Source: Pseudomonas indica NBRC 103045
Lineage (GTDB): Bacteria > Pseudomonadota > Gammaproteobacteria > Pseudomonadales > Pseudomonadaceae
Reading direction: 5' to 3'
Length of the DNA stretch: 64,000 nucleotides
NCBI RefSeq assembly: GCF_002091635.1
Contig: NZ_BDAC01000023.1
Location: forward strand, 1-64,000
Below, in pieces: positions 39,984 to 52,534 of this stretch (position 1 is the stretch's first letter; the number at the start of each line of letters is the position of its first letter). The notes beneath the pieces are model-generated. The model did no database searches, was not told where the DNA came from, and saw nothing but the letters and a program-made list of their open reading frames with translations. The position numbers and the translations under genes were made by a program.

Positions 39984-40937
39984 ATGAGCCGAGACCTACC
40001 TCCGCTGAATGCCTTGCGAGCCTTCGAGGCTGCTGCTCGCCTGCAAAGCATCAGCCGCGCCGGCGCGGAGTTGCACGTCACCCACGGGGCCATAAGCCGA
40101 CAGATTCGTGCGCTGGAAGAACAACTAGGGGTCAGTCTGTTCGACAAGGATGGCCGTGGGGTGAAACTTACCGGTGCCGGCGTGCGCCTGCGTGATGCCG
40201 CGTCCGATGCATTCGAGCGGTTGCGCGGTGCTTGCGCCGAGCTGAAACGGCACCAGGCCGATGCCCCGTTCGTCCTCGGCTGTCCGGGCAGCCTGCTGGC
40301 GCGCTGGTTCATTCCGCGCCTGGACCGGCTCAACCGCGCCTTGCCGGAACTGCGCCTGCAACTCTCGTCCAGCGAAGGCGACCTCGACCCGCGCCGCCCC
40401 GGCGTGGACGCCACCCTGCTGTTCGCCGAAAAGCCCTGGCCGGCTGATATGCAGGTCTTCGAACTGGCGGCCGAATGCATCGGCCCGGTGCTCAGCCCCC
40501 GCTATGCCCGATCAGCCGAACTGAGCGGCGCGGCACCGGACGCATTGCTGAGCGAGGCCCTGCTGCACACCGCCTCGCGCCCGCAGGCCTGGCCGAACTG
40601 GGCCGCCGCCAACGGCCTGCCACCCACGGCGCTGCGCTACGGACAGGGATTCGAGCACCTGTACTACCTGCTGGAGGCGGCGGTGGCGGGCCTCGGCGTG
40701 GCCATCGCCCCCCAGCAACTGGTGGCGGACGACCTCGCCGCCGGCCGTCTGATCGCCCCCTGGGGCTTCGTCGAAACCCCGGCGCGACTGGCACTGTGGG
40801 TGCCGGCCCGGCACAACGACCCCCGTGCCGAGCGGTTGGCGGCGTGGTTGCGGGCTCAACTGAGGCCCGCTTCGGAAGCTGATCTACGGAGTAAAAAAAG
40901 GGCGCAAGATGCGCCCATGCTGCCCAAGTCGCCTTAG
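39984..40937 (+). CDS. trpI: LysR-type activator of trpBA
   Basis: This 317-residue LysR regulator has an N-terminal helix-turn-helix ([32 protein letters not shown]) and the TrpI stretches [30 protein letters not shown] and [24 protein letters not shown]. It should bind indole-glycerol phosphate and activate trpBA. Remembered relatives end near residue 295; here about 22 extra C-terminal residues ([15 protein letters not shown] at the end) are read through the terminator of the opposite galE gene, so the native stop seems to have been lost. Confidence 0.92.
   Translation: MSRDLPPLNALRAFEAAARLQSISRAGAELHVTHGAISRQIRALEEQLGVSLFDKDGRGVKLTGAGVRLRDAASDAFERLRGACAELKRHQADAPFVLGCPGSLLARWFIPRLDRLNRALPELRLQLSSSEGDLDPRRPGVDATLLFAEKPWPADMQVFELAAECIGPVLSPRYARSAELSGAAPDALLSEALLHTASRPQAWPNWAAANGLPPTALRYGQGFEHLYYLLEAAVAGLGVAIAPQQLVADDLAAGRLIAPWGFVETPARLALWVPARHNDPRAERLAAWLRAQLRPASEADLRSKKRAQDAPMLPKSP
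40893..40916 (-). terminator. Rho-independent terminator of galE
   Basis: On the minus strand: GGGCGC, ATCTT loop, GCGCCC, then seven T. The 6-bp GC stem and long U tract lie 17 bp after the galE stop. The sequence is inside the 3' end of the trpI reading frame on the other strand. Confidence 0.9.
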
Positions 40938-41989
40938 CTGGCCAGCGAAACCTTGACCTTCTCCGGCTTGCGGGCCGGTTCGCGGTAACCGTCCGGGTTT
41001 TGCGTCTGCCAGCGCCAGGCGTCGCTGAGCATGGCGTGCAGGTCGCGTTCGGCGCGCCAGCCCAGTTCGCGCAGGGCCTTGCCGGGGTCGGCCCAGCACT
41101 GGGCGATGTCTCCCGGCCGGCGGGCGACGAAGCGGTGCGGTAGCGGCCGGCCGATCACCTCTTCGAAGGCGCGCACCATTTGCAGCACCGAGTAGCCCTG
41201 GCCGGTGCCGAGGTTCCAGACCGAGACGCCCTGCTGGCGGTCGAGTCGTTCCAGGGCCTTGAGATGCCCCTTGGCCAGGTCCACCACATGGATGTAGTCA
41301 CGCACGCCGGTGCCGTCGGCGGTGGGGTAGTCGTTGCCGTAGATGCTGAGGCGCTTCAGGCGCCCCACCGCCACTTGCAGCATGTAGGGCAGCAGGTTGT
41401 TGGGGATGCCGTTGGGGTCTTCGCCGATCCGGCCGGACGGGTGGGCGCCGATGGGGTTGAAGTAGCGCAGCAGGCCGATGGACCAGCACGGATCGGAGTT
41501 GGCCAGTCCCTTGAGGACGTTTTCCGCCATCAGCTTGGATTGGCCATAGGGGTTGGTGGGGATGCCGGTAGGGCAGTCCTCGCGGATCGGCATGCTCACC
41601 GATTCGCCGTAGACGGTCGCCGAGGAGCTGAAGACCAGCTTGTAGACCCCCGCGCTGCGCATTGCCTGGCACAGCGCGATGCTGCCGCCGACGTTGGTTT
41701 CGTAGTAGTGCAGCGGCTCGCGGACGCTCTCGCCCACCGCCTTCAGCCCGGCGAAGTGCATCACGGCTTCGATGGGATAATCGCGGAAGACGCGCTCCAG
41801 CAGGTCGCGGTCGAGGATGTCGCCGAGGACGAACTCGACCCGTTTCCCGGTCAGTTGCTCCACGCGCTCCAGCGCCAGCCGCGAGCTGTTGCACAGGTTA
41901 TCCAGCACCACGACCCGGTGGCCGGCTTCGAGCAGTTCCAGCACGGTATGCGAACCGATGTAACCCGCACCCCCGGTTACCAAAATCAT
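40934..41989 (-). CDS. galE: UDP-glucose 4-epimerase
   Basis: This 351-residue extended SDR interconverts UDP-glucose and UDP-galactose. The NAD loop is [10 protein letters not shown] (5-14), the catalytic Y148 and K152 are in NPYGQSK, and S122/S123 are in [11 protein letters not shown]. It diverges from the glycosyltransferase/glf run, and UDP-galactose made here is the substrate for Glf, so the two transcripts probably serve one pathway. Confidence 0.95.
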   Translation of the reverse strand: MILVTGGAGYIGSHTVLELLEAGHRVVVLDNLCNSSRLALERVEQLTGKRVEFVLGDILDRDLLERVFRDYPIEAVMHFAGLKAVGESVREPLHYYETNVGGSIALCQAMRSAGVYKLVFSSSATVYGESVSMPIREDCPTGIPTNPYGQSKLMAENVLKGLANSDPCWSIGLLRYFNPIGAHPSGRIGEDPNGIPNNLLPYMLQVAVGRLKRLSIYGNDYPTADGTGVRDYIHVVDLAKGHLKALERLDRQQGVSVWNLGTGQGYSVLQMVRAFEEVIGRPLPHRFVARRPGDIAQCWADPGKALRELGWRAERDLHAMLSDAWRWQTQNPDGYREPARKPEKVKVSLAS

Positions 41990-42391
41990 CGCTGCTACCC
42001 CCTTTTCGAGCAGGTCGGTCGTTCGTCATGCCCGATCGCTGCGTTCCGTCCCGGACCCGAGCCGAGCGCGTCGGCGCAAGCCGCCCCCTACCCCGTGGCG
42101 GCAGGCGCAACAGGGTGTGGCATGAGTGCCAGGGCTCGATCAGTTACAGGGATTCCGACGGGCCAAGGGCCGTTTGAGTTCCGGTGGATTCGTCTCGCAG
42201 GGGCCGTTGCGGCTTCGGATGACCGGAAGGAACCCAGGGCCGTTTCCGCCATCCACTAAGAGGCGGCTGGGTCCGACCCGATTCCCGGATGGACTCCCGA
42301 TCCGGCCGCCACGTCGTTCAATCATCCGTGGACGCTGCCCACGAGGGCGGCAGGGAAGCCTTGCGTGCCGCTCGTACTACGAGGAAGAACC
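41990..42391. other. 402-bp divergent intergenic region, galE / glycosyltransferase
   Basis: No convincing gene is seen here; a plus-strand frame of 89 codons (42126-42395) is arginine/proline-rich and has no family look. GGGCCGTT occurs three times (about 42169, 42201 and 42238). The region must hold the divergent promoters. The last bases, GAGGAAGAACC, are the ribosome-binding site of the glycosyltransferase. Confidence 0.6.
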
Positions 42392-43572
42392 ATGAGCTGG
42401 GCGGGGCCTTTCCAATACGACCTCGGTAAATCCCGCACGTCGAATGCCGGTGCAGCGCCGGCGCCGGACGTTCAGTACGCACCCGACGCACCGATCCTGC
42501 TGTGCCTGTCGCACTTGCGCTGGAGCTTCGTCTACCAGCGGCCGCAGCACCTGATGGCGCGTTTCGCCCGCGACTATCCGGTGCTGTTCTTCGAAGAACC
42601 CATCGCCAGCGATGAGCCCCGACCCTGGCTGGAATCCCGCCGCGAGGAAGGCGGTGTCGAGGTGCTGGTGCCGCGTCTGCCGCATGGCTGGGCAGGACGG
42701 GAGGCGGAACAGGCGCAGCGCGAACTGCTCGATGGCTTCCTTGCCGAACGCGGCCGGGAGCGGTTGATTCTCTGGTACTACACGCCGATGAGCCTGGCCT
42801 TCACCGATCACCTGAAGGCGGACGCGGTGGTCTACGACTGCATGGACGAACTGTCCGCCTTCCGCGGCGCGCCGCCGGAGCTGGTGACGCGCGAACGTGA
42901 GCTGCTGGCCCGGGCCGACCTGGTGTTCACCGGCGGCTACAGTCTGTACGAGGCCAAGCGCGAGCTGCATGCCAACGCCCACCCCTTCCCCAGCAGCGTC
43001 GACATCGCCCATTTCGGTGCGGCCCGCGATCCGCAGCCGGACCCGGCCGACCAGGCGTCGATCGGTCGTCCGCGCCTGGGCTTCTACGGGGTGATCGACG
43101 AACGCTTCGACGTCGAGCTGCTCGCCGCCGTCGCCGAGCGGCGACCGGACTGGCAGTTCGTGATGATCGGCCCGGTGGTGAAGATCGACCCGGCCAGCCT
43201 GCCGCAGCGACCCAACGTGCACTTCCTCGGCGGCAAGGTCTACGACGAGCTGCCGCAGTACCTGGCCGGCTGGGACGTGGCGTTGATGCCCTTCGCGCTG
43301 AACGAATCGACCCGTTTCATCAGCCCGACCAAGACCCCCGAATACCTCGCCGGCGGTTGTCCGGTGGTGTCCACGCCGATCACCGACGTGGTGCGTACCT
43401 ACGGCGACAGCGGCGTGGTGCGCATCGCCGGGAGCGCCGACGAATTCGTCGGCGCCTGTGAAGCTGCCTTGCGCGACGCCGCCGACCGCGACCGCCTGCT
43501 GCGCACCGCCGATGCGGTGCTGGCCGACATGTCCTGGGATACCACCTGGGCCCAGATGAAGGAGAAGATCGA

Positions 43573-43588
<16 letters not shown>
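42392..43588 (+). CDS. GT-B glycosyltransferase (GT4-like)
   Basis: This 398-residue cytoplasmic glycosyltransferase has two Rossmann-like lobes. The N-terminal lobe includes HLRWSFVYQRPQHLMARFA, and the C-terminal nucleotide-sugar lobe includes RLGFYGVIDERFD, LPQYLAGWDVALMPFALNESTRFISPTKTPEYLAGGCPVVSTP. The last stretch, with its conserved acid, is the GT4/GT1 donor-binding region. Its last 16 bp overlap glf, so the two are translationally linked, which points to UDP-galactofuranose as a possible donor. Acceptor unknown. Confidence 0.85.
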
Positions 43589-44754
<1,166 letters not shown>

Positions 44755-44782
44755 CGGAATCGCGAAACAGGCAGGAGAGACG

Positions 44783-45937
44783 ATGTACCTACCCTCCCTA
44801 TTCGACAGCTTCTTCATGGGCGGCTTCGAATGCTCTACTCACCGGCGCCATGATGGTCGCCGGCTCGACCTGATCGCCGCCACCGGCCACGACCGCCATG
44901 CACCGGCGGACTACGCCGCCCTGCGCCGCCAGGGCCTGCGCAGCGTGCGCGATGGGGTGCGCTGGCATCTGATCGAGACGGCACCCGGACGCTATGAGTG
45001 GTCGAGCCTGCTGTCCATGCTGCGTGCCACCCGCGAGCAGCGGGTACAGGTGATCTGGGACCTCTGCCACTACGGCTGGCCGGACGACCTCGACATCTGG
45101 CAGCCGGCCTTCGTCGAGCGCTTCGCCCGTTTCGCCGGTGCCGTGGCGCGACTGGTGCGCGATGAGGGCATCGAGGTGCCCTTCTATGCGCCGGTCAACG
45201 AGATTTCCTACTGGGCCTGGGCCGGTGGCGACCAGGCGCACTTCAACCCCATGGCCCAGGGGCGTGGGCAGGAACTCAAGCACCAACTGGTGCGCGCCAG
45301 CATCGCCGCCATCGAGGCGATCCGCGCCGAGGCGCCGAAGGCACGCTTCGTCCAGATCGACCCGGTGATCCATGTGGCGCCTGCCAGCGACCGTCCCGAC
45401 GACCAGGCCGCCGCCGAGGCCTATCGCCAGGCCCAGTACGAAGCCTGGGACCTGCTCACCGGGCGCGCCTGGCCGGGACTCGGCGGGCGGCCGGAGTACC
45501 TCGACATCCTCGGCATGAACTACTACTCGGACAACCAGTGGTTCCACGGTGGCGCGACCATCCCGCCCGGGCATCCGGCCTACCGCCCGTTCCAGGGCAT
45601 CCTCGCCGAGGTCTACCAGCGCTATCGGCGGCCGCTGCTGGTGGCCGAAACCGGAGCCGAGGGCGAGGCGCGCGGTCCCTGGCTGCGCTACGTCGCCGAG
45701 CAGGTGATGGCGGCCCTGGAGCGTGGCGTGCCGGTGGAGGGCATCTGCCTGTATCCGGTGCTCGACTATCCCGGCTGGACCAACGAACGCCACTGCCCGG
45801 CGGGCCTGCTCGGCTATCCCGATGCGGACGGCACACGGCCGGTCTGTGCGGAGCTGGAGCAGGAGCTGCGTCGTCAACAAGCGCGCCTGGAGAGGCTGCG
45901 CGAAGAACGGGGCCGGCTGGCCTCGGCGTTGTCGTGA
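44783..45937 (+). CDS. Clan-A glycoside hydrolase (beta-glycosidase-like)
   Basis: This 384-residue TIM-barrel protein without a signal peptide has the clan-A catalytic pair: acid/base E140 in the N-E dipeptide of APVNEISYWAW and nucleophile E289 at the end of a strand in LLVAETGAEG. It resembles the GH1/GH5-like genes often found next to Glf and GT4 genes. It could trim or transfer sugars on the glycan built by its neighbours; whether it acts hydrolytically is unknown. It lies 28 bp after glf and overlaps a possible GTG start of the ABC gene. Confidence 0.78.
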   Translation: MYLPSLFDSFFMGGFECSTHRRHDGRRLDLIAATGHDRHAPADYAALRRQGLRSVRDGVRWHLIETAPGRYEWSSLLSMLRATREQRVQVIWDLCHYGWPDDLDIWQPAFVERFARFAGAVARLVRDEGIEVPFYAPVNEISYWAWAGGDQAHFNPMAQGRGQELKHQLVRASIAAIEAIRAEAPKARFVQIDPVIHVAPASDRPDDQAAAEAYRQAQYEAWDLLTGRAWPGLGGRPEYLDILGMNYYSDNQWFHGGATIPPGHPAYRPFQGILAEVYQRYRRPLLVAETGAEGEARGPWLRYVAEQVMAALERGVPVEGICLYPVLDYPGWTNERHCPAGLLGYPDADGTRPVCAELEQELRRQQARLERLREERGRLASALS

Positions 45938-45942
45938 ACATC

Positions 45943-47727
<1,785 letters not shown>

Positions 47728-47731
47728 GGCC

Positions 47732-47947
47732 ATGCAGCGCGCCCGGGTCAACTCCTCCAGCCTGCGCTCGGTCGGCTACGACCCCGAGCGGCGCGTGCTG
47801 GAGGTGGAGTTCAGCAACGGCAGCCTCTACCAGTACGAGGGCGTTCCGGGGGAGATCGTCCGCGAGCTGCTTGCCGCCGACTCCCTCGGGACCTACTTCA
47901 ACCAGGTCTTCAAATCCTGCGACTTCCCCTATCGGCGGCTAGAGTGA
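47732..47947 (+). CDS. KTSC-domain protein
   Basis: This 71-residue protein is essentially one KTSC domain ([35 protein letters not shown]...[12 protein letters not shown]), named after a motif once described beside lysyl-tRNA synthetases. Role unknown, perhaps RNA-associated. It starts 4 bp after the ABC exporter and so is likely to be in the same transcript. Confidence 0.85.
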   Translation: MQRARVNSSSLRSVGYDPERRVLEVEFSNGSLYQYEGVPGEIVRELLAADSLGTYFNQVFKSCDFPYRRLE

Positions 47948-48000
47948 AAACCAGGCTCCGGCGCCGCCGGTCCCGTGTATCCACCCATGAGGAGACGGCC

Positions 48001-48216
48001 ATGTCCGACCATCACACCTACAAGAAGATCGAACTGGTGGGGTCTTCCACCACCAGCATCGAAGACGCCATCAACAACGCCCTGGCCGAAGCTTCGAAGA
48101 GCCTGCAGCTCCTCGAATGGTTCGAAGTGACCGAGACCCGTGGACACATCCGCAACGGCGCGGTGGCGCACTTCCAGGTGACCGTGAAGGTGGGTTTCCG
48201 CATCGCCGACAGTTGA
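48001..48216 (+). CDS. Dodecin, flavin-binding protein
   Basis: This 71-residue small protein assembles as a dodecamer that stores and shields flavins. It has the dodecin beta-alpha-beta-beta layout: [26 protein letters not shown], then the strand pair with the flavin-stacking tryptophan W40 in [11 protein letters not shown], then [18 protein letters not shown] ribosome-binding site precedes the ATG. It lies 53 bp after the KTSC gene. Confidence 0.92.
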   Translation: MSDHHTYKKIELVGSSTTSIEDAINNALAEASKSLQLLEWFEVTETRGHIRNGAVAHFQVTVKVGFRIADS

Positions 48217-48264
48217 AACATCTACCCGAGGCAGAACCAACCGGAGCCGGCCCTGTCTGTGCTT

Positions 48265-48283
48265 AAGCGCCTTGTGGCGTTTT
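48265..48283 (+). terminator. Weak terminator-like hairpin after the dodecin gene
   Basis: AAGCGCC, TTGT loop, GGCGTTT, continuing TT GC. A 7-bp stem including one G-T pair and a short T tract, 49 bp after the dodecin stop and 55 bp before the DUF1161 gene. It may end the glycan-cluster transcript. Confidence 0.4.
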
Positions 48284-48337
48284 GCTGGCGCGGTCCTGTA
48301 AGGGCCGTCGTGTTCATGGAGCGAAGGAGCGTTATCG

Positions 48338-48562
48338 ATGAAAAAACTGATAGGGGTGTTGGCGCTGTCCAGCCTGGCCGGTACGGCGCTGGCTGCCGGT
48401 AAGCCATGCGACGAACTGAAGGCGGAAATCGACGCGAAACTCCAGGCCAAGGGTGTCAGCGCCTACAGCCTGGAGGTCGTGGACAAAGGCAGCGCGACCG
48501 ACAAGCAGGTGGTCGGCAGTTGTGAAGGCGGTACCAAGGAGATCGTCTACCAGCGCGGGTGA
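48338..48562 (+). CDS. DUF1161 periplasmic protein, copy 1
   Basis: This 74-residue exported protein has a signal peptide (MKKLIGVLALSSLAGTALA, then AGKP). The mature part has two cysteines (C24 in KPCDEL and the one in VVGSCEGGTKEIVYQR) that could form a disulfide. A closely related paralogue lies at 53653. Function unknown. GAAGGAG lies 7 bp before the ATG. Confidence 0.86.
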   Translation: MKKLIGVLALSSLAGTALAAGKPCDELKAEIDAKLQAKGVSAYSLEVVDKGSATDKQVVGSCEGGTKEIVYQRG

Positions 48563-48964
48563 GGCAGCGGACGGTGGGAGCGAATTCATTCGCGAATGGG
48601 TTCGCTCTCACTGTTTCGGTTGAGAGTCGTCTGGGTGACCTGGGGTTTTGCTGCTGGGTTGATGGGTGGAAGGTACAGCGCACATTTCAAACGCCGTGCT
48701 GACCCTACCTCCGCCCCCTCACCCTGGCCTCCCCAAAGGGGCGAGGGGGAAATGTCCCCGCATCTGCGAGCCCACACGAATCACCCCTTCGTCCCTTGGG
48801 ACAGGTGATCTCTAGCAGCAAAGAGATCAGGTCTACTCCGAACTTGCGAGCCCACACGAACTACCCCCTCGCCCCTCTGGGGAGAGGGCTGGGGTGAGGG
48901 GGCGATCTACCAGGCACCCAATCAGCCCACGATCAAACACCCCACCCTGCCCTTCAATGACCCC
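48563..48964. repeat. 402-bp repeat-rich spacer with an inverted pair of GC-rich elements
   Basis: No gene is seen. The spacer holds CGAATTCATTCG (48581-48592), a CCCCCTCACCC...GGGGCGAGGGGG element (48714-48749), and its inverted copy CCCCCTCGCCCC...GGGGTGAGGGGG (48864-48902). Between them lie a 16-bp direct repeat TGCGAGCCCACACGAA (48765-48780 and 48845-48860) and a hairpin TGATCTC/GAGATCA (48806-48829). The paired design resembles BIME-type or miniature mobile elements. Confidence 0.72.
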
Positions 48965-49960
48965 TCACCTCAACCCCGCCAGAATCTCGAAACTACGCCG
49001 ACGATGCTCCTGCTCGTACAGATCGCAGGTAAAGATCAGCTCATCCGCCCGGGTCTGCTCCAGCAGGATGTCCAGCCGCGCCCGCACCTTCTCCGGCCCG
49101 CCGATCACCGCCATGCCGAGGAAACTGCCCACCGCATCCTGCTCGTGGGGTAGCCACAGGCCCTGCATGCTCCGCACTGGCGGGCGCAGCACCAGGCTTT
49201 CCCCGCGCAGCAGCGCCAGCACCCGCTGGAACGCGGTGGTCGCCAGGTATTCGGCTTCTTCGTCGGTGGGGGCGGCGACCAGCGGTACGCCGAGCATCAC
49301 GTAGGGCTTGTCGAGTACATCCGATGGCTGGAAGTTCTCCCGGTACAGGCGGATCGCCTCGTGCATGTAGCGCGGCGCGAAGTGCGAGGCGAAGGCATAC
49401 GGCAGGCCCTTGGCTGCCGCCAACTGGGCGCTGAACAGGCTGGAGCCGAGCAGCCAGATCGGCACCTGGCTGTCCACGCCCGGCATGGCGATCACCCGCT
49501 GGCCGGGTTGGCGCGGGCCGAGCAGGTGCTGCAACTCTTCGACATCCTTCGGGAAATCGTCGGCCGTGCCGAGCCGGTCGCGGCGCAGGGCGTGGGCGGT
49601 GTACTGATCGGCGCCGGGCGCGCGGCCGAGCCCCAGGTCGATCCGCCCCGGATAGAGCGCCGCCAGGGTGCCGAACTGCTCGGCGATCACCAGAGGCGAA
49701 TGGTTGGGCAGCATCACCCCGCCGGCGCCGAGGCGGATGCGCGAGGTGCCGGCCGCCAGGTAGCCGATCAGCACGGCCGTGGCGGAGCTGGCGATGCCCT
49801 CCATGTTGTGGTGCTCGGCGACCCAGAAACGGGTGAAGCCGAGCTGCTCCACATGCCGGGCCAGGGCCAGCGAATGGTGCAGGGCCTGGGCGGCGTCGCC
49901 ATCGTCTCGCACCGGCGCCAGGTCGAGGATGGAAATCGAGATATCGGACAGTCGGCTCAT
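48965..49960 (-). CDS. Luciferase-like flavin-dependent monooxygenase
   Basis: This 331-residue member of the LLM (bacterial luciferase-like) family, MsnO8/YhbW type, has a TIM-barrel with [17 protein letters not shown] near residue 45, [42 protein letters not shown], and a C-terminal helix region. It should use reduced FMN and O2; the substrate is unknown. ATG 49960 gives [14 protein letters not shown], the usual start. It lies 72 bp after the antiporter gene. Confidence 0.88.
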   Translation of the reverse strand: MSRLSDISISILDLAPVRDDGDAAQALHHSLALARHVEQLGFTRFWVAEHHNMEGIASSATAVLIGYLAAGTSRIRLGAGGVMLPNHSPLVIAEQFGTLAALYPGRIDLGLGRAPGADQYTAHALRRDRLGTADDFPKDVEELQHLLGPRQPGQRVIAMPGVDSQVPIWLLGSSLFSAQLAAAKGLPYAFASHFAPRYMHEAIRLYRENFQPSDVLDKPYVMLGVPLVAAPTDEEAEYLATTAFQRVLALLRGESLVLRPPVRSMQGLWLPHEQDAVGSFLGMAVIGGPEKVRARLDILLEQTRADELIFTCDLYEQEHRRRSFEILAGLR

Positions 49961-50032
49961 GGGCTTCCCCTTGCATGAGTCAGGGATGTGCGGGCGGCGA
50001 TGGGCAAACACAAGGGCAACCCGTCGCCCACC

Positions 50033-51394
50033 TCATTCGCGCGGCTTGGCGCATTCCGGCAACGAGGGCCCGTTGCGCCGCTCGTAGCGTTCCAGCAGCG
50101 GCTGGGTGCTCAGCCCATGGACCAGGATGCTCAGCGCCACCACCGACAAGGTCAGGCCGACCACCTCGGTGGTGGCCGGGTCGTGCAGGCCGTGGGTCAG
50201 CGCGTAGGCGAGGTAATACAGGCTACCGATGCCGCGGATGCCGAACCAGCCGATCAGCCGGCGCTGCTCGGCGCTCACCACCGAGGCGGGCATCAGCAGA
50301 CGCACCCCCAGCGGACGGATGACGCAGAACAGGGCAAGGCCGAGCCACAGCGCGCGGCTATCCCAGTGGGCAGGCAGGAGCACGCCGAGCAGGGTAACCA
50401 ACAGCACCTCCAGGCTGCGCTCCAGCAGGTTGCCGAAGGTCAGGATGTCGCCGATCAGCACCCCGGCGGCGATCTTCGGCTCGGCGATGCGCTGGCCGTC
50501 GATGGGCGCGGCTTCGCCGGACGCGCGCGGCACCGAGTGCAGGGTCAGCTCCTCGGCTGGTACCGGCGAGCGGCCGGAAGAGTCCACCTCGGCGCGACGC
50601 AGGCCGACGCCGGCGGCGAAAGTGGAAAGGAAGCCCCAGGCGCCGATCATCTCGGCGCCGGCGTAGGACAGGGCGATCAGCGCCAGGGCGAGGAAATCGT
50701 TCGGCGACATGGCGGTGTCCGCATGCCGGGCGCGCAGGTAGATCGCCAGCCGGCCCACCACCCGGCCGAGGAAGAAGCCCAGCAGCAGGCCCGCCGGAAT
50801 CGCCCAGAGCAAGCGGTGCAGCGTCCACTGCCCGAGCCAGTCGGCGGTCAGCCGGTCATGCTCGATTACCAGCAAGGCCAGCACCACGAAGGGGAAGGCC
50901 ATGCCGTCGTTCAGCCCGGCCTCGCCGGTCAGTCCGTAGCGCACCCGGTCGCAGTCGCGGGCGTGGTTCACCTGCACCAGGCTGGCCAGTACCGGATCGG
51001 TGGGTGCCAGCAGCGCGCCGATCAGCAGCGACACGCCCCAATCCAGGCCGAACAGGTAGCGACAGCACAGGCACACGCCGAGGATGCTGACCAGCATCAC
51101 CGGCCCGGTCAGCAGGGCGGCGCCGACCCATGCGGGATCGCGAAAGCGCAGGCGCAGCTTGAGCCCGCTGAAGAACAGCGAGACCAGCACGGCGACTTCG
51201 GTGAGGTGCTCCAGCCAGGGCGTCACGGCGAAGAAATCCACTTGCCAGAGGCCGACGCCCATCTGGCTGATCAGCAGGCCGAAGCCGAGGTAGATCACCG
51301 AGGTGGTGACCGGCAGCCAGCGCAGGTATGCGGACGCCAGGGCAAGGATAAGCAACAGCGTGCCCAGTACCGTCATCCATTCGAGGAAATTCAT
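50033..51394 (-). CDS. CPA1-type monovalent cation/proton antiporter
   Basis: This 453-residue inner-membrane protein has about 12-13 hydrophobic helices. The conserved ion-binding region is visible as LLAPTDPVLASLVQV (TDP of the unwound helix) and GEAGLNDGMAFPFVVLAL with its acidic pair, typical of NhaP/CPA1. It exports Na+ or K+ in exchange for protons. ATG 51394 gives MNFLEWMTVLG; the upstream extension is hydrophilic and unlikely. Confidence 0.88.
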   Translation of the reverse strand: MNFLEWMTVLGTLLLILALASAYLRWLPVTTSVIYLGFGLLISQMGVGLWQVDFFAVTPWLEHLTEVAVLVSLFFSGLKLRLRFRDPAWVGAALLTGPVMLVSILGVCLCCRYLFGLDWGVSLLIGALLAPTDPVLASLVQVNHARDCDRVRYGLTGEAGLNDGMAFPFVVLALLVIEHDRLTADWLGQWTLHRLLWAIPAGLLLGFFLGRVVGRLAIYLRARHADTAMSPNDFLALALIALSYAGAEMIGAWGFLSTFAAGVGLRRAEVDSSGRSPVPAEELTLHSVPRASGEAAPIDGQRIAEPKIAAGVLIGDILTFGNLLERSLEVLLVTLLGVLLPAHWDSRALWLGLALFCVIRPLGVRLLMPASVVSAEQRRLIGWFGIRGIGSLYYLAYALTHGLHDPATTEVVGLTLSVVALSILVHGLSTQPLLERYERRNGPSLPECAKPRE

Positions 51395-51522
51395 GCGCCT
51401 GCCTTGGAAGCGAGCGGAAAGCAGCGCTTGCACGCGCGGTAATCGTCACGTGCAAGCGCGGGACCCTCGCAAGCGACGGCCCTGTTCATTCGAGTGAAGG
51501 CGTTCGCGTAGGTTCAGTGCGA

Positions 51523-51942
51523 TCAGAACGTCCCGCAGCGCAACACCTTGCCCCGGGCCAGCACGTTGCGCTGGTCGTCGTACAGCCAGGCCTGGGCCTT
51601 CATGATCATGGGGCGTGCCTCCAGGCGATAGCGTTTTCCGGCAACGAAATTGTCGTAGCGGATTTGCAGTTCACAGGTCATCTGCATGGGTTCGCTGACA
51701 TTCGACAAGGCGCCCCCTCCGGCCACCTCGAAGCGCAGAGTGACCTCCAGCTCGTGGGCGCCGGGGCTGACTTGGAAATAGCGACCGTCGCCCCAGCGCT
51801 TGTCATCCAGGCGCTGGGCCATCAGCAGGTTGTCGGCGGTGGTGTAGAGGTCGATCCAGGCCTGTTGCGGGTCATGGCGCGGCAGCGGGCTGGCGCAGGC
51901 GGTCAGCAGGGTGGGCAGGAACAGGGCGGGCAGCAGGCGCAT
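51523..51942 (-). CDS. Putative outer-membrane lipoprotein, tandem paralogue A
   Basis: This 139-residue lipoprotein has a short signal ending LLTAC (C16). The body contains QQAWIDLYTTADNLLMAQRLDDKRWGDGRYFQVSPGAHELEVTLRFEV and C-terminal RYDNFVAGKRYRLEARP. It is clearly related to the next gene (PQQAWIDL/PNQAWVDL, RYFQVSPGAHEL/RYFQVPPGAHEL, GKRYRLEA/GQRYRLQA). Function unknown. It follows its paralogue by 44 bp. Confidence 0.82.
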   Translation of the reverse strand: MRLLPALFLPTLLTACASPLPRHDPQQAWIDLYTTADNLLMAQRLDDKRWGDGRYFQVSPGAHELEVTLRFEVAGGGALSNVSEPMQMTCELQIRYDNFVAGKRYRLEARPMIMKAQAWLYDDQRNVLARGKVLRCGTF

Positions 51943-51986
51943 GGCGATCTCGAGGCGGTGGTGGCGGGTTTTTCCAGCATAGCGTT

Positions 51987-52412
51987 TCAGACCCCGCCGC
52001 AGCGCATCTCCTGCCCTCGTGCCAGCAGGCGGTCGTCCTGATCGTAGAGCTTCACCCAGGCGCGGAAGCCCACCTGGCCAGCCTGCAGGCGATAGCGCTG
52101 GCCGGCGCCGAAACTGTCGTAGCGCAGACGCAGGCGGCAATCGCGCTGGTGCGGCTGGCTGTCCAGGCCGATATCGTCGCCGCTGACCTCGAACTGGTAG
52201 CGCATGCCCAGCTCATGGGCACCGGGCGGTACCTGGAAATAGCGGCGGTCGTCCCAGGGCCGCTCGTCCACTTCGGCGGCGTGCAGGCGGCTGGCGTGGG
52301 CGGGATCGAGATCGACCCAGGCCTGGTTGGGATCGGGGCGCGGCATCAACAGGCCGCAGCCGGAGAGCGCGAGCAGGCCGATGAGAATGAAAGAGACAGA
52401 AAAACCACGCAT
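51987..52412 (-). CDS. Putative outer-membrane lipoprotein, tandem paralogue B
   Basis: This 141-residue lipoprotein has lipobox LSGC (C19) after MRGFSVSFILIGLLALSGC. The mature part matches paralogue A along its length, so the pair arose by tandem duplication and both are retained. The two carry a beta-rich, PEGA-like pattern. It diverges from the lipoprotein peptidase gene with a shared 122-bp promoter region. An upstream in-frame extension is not credible because it would bury the signal peptide. Confidence 0.82.
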   Translation of the reverse strand: MRGFSVSFILIGLLALSGCGLLMPRPDPNQAWVDLDPAHASRLHAAEVDERPWDDRRYFQVPPGAHELGMRYQFEVSGDDIGLDSQPHQRDCRLRLRYDSFGAGQRYRLQAGQVGFRAWVKLYDQDDRLLARGQEMRCGGV

Positions 52413-52534
52413 GCTGAACTCCGCAGAGGCAGTGAGGATCAGGTATGGACATTCGCCACGCGGAGCGCTCAGGCTTGCGCTGCCGCGTCGCTCTTCGAGC
52501 ATGGCAAAGACCTGTTTGGACTCAAGGACCGCAG

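Noticed and set aside
42126-42395. A possible 89-residue gene between galE and the glycosyltransferase
   Set aside because: Basic, proline-rich composition, no family look and no convincing ribosome-binding site; it overlaps the next start.
48596-48808. A possible 70-residue gene in the repeat-rich spacer
   Set aside because: It is read through palindromic repeats and has no coding signature.
48765-48860. Direct repeats considered as a CRISPR or attachment site
   Set aside because: Only two 16-bp copies with an 80-bp interval, no cas genes and no integrase nearby.
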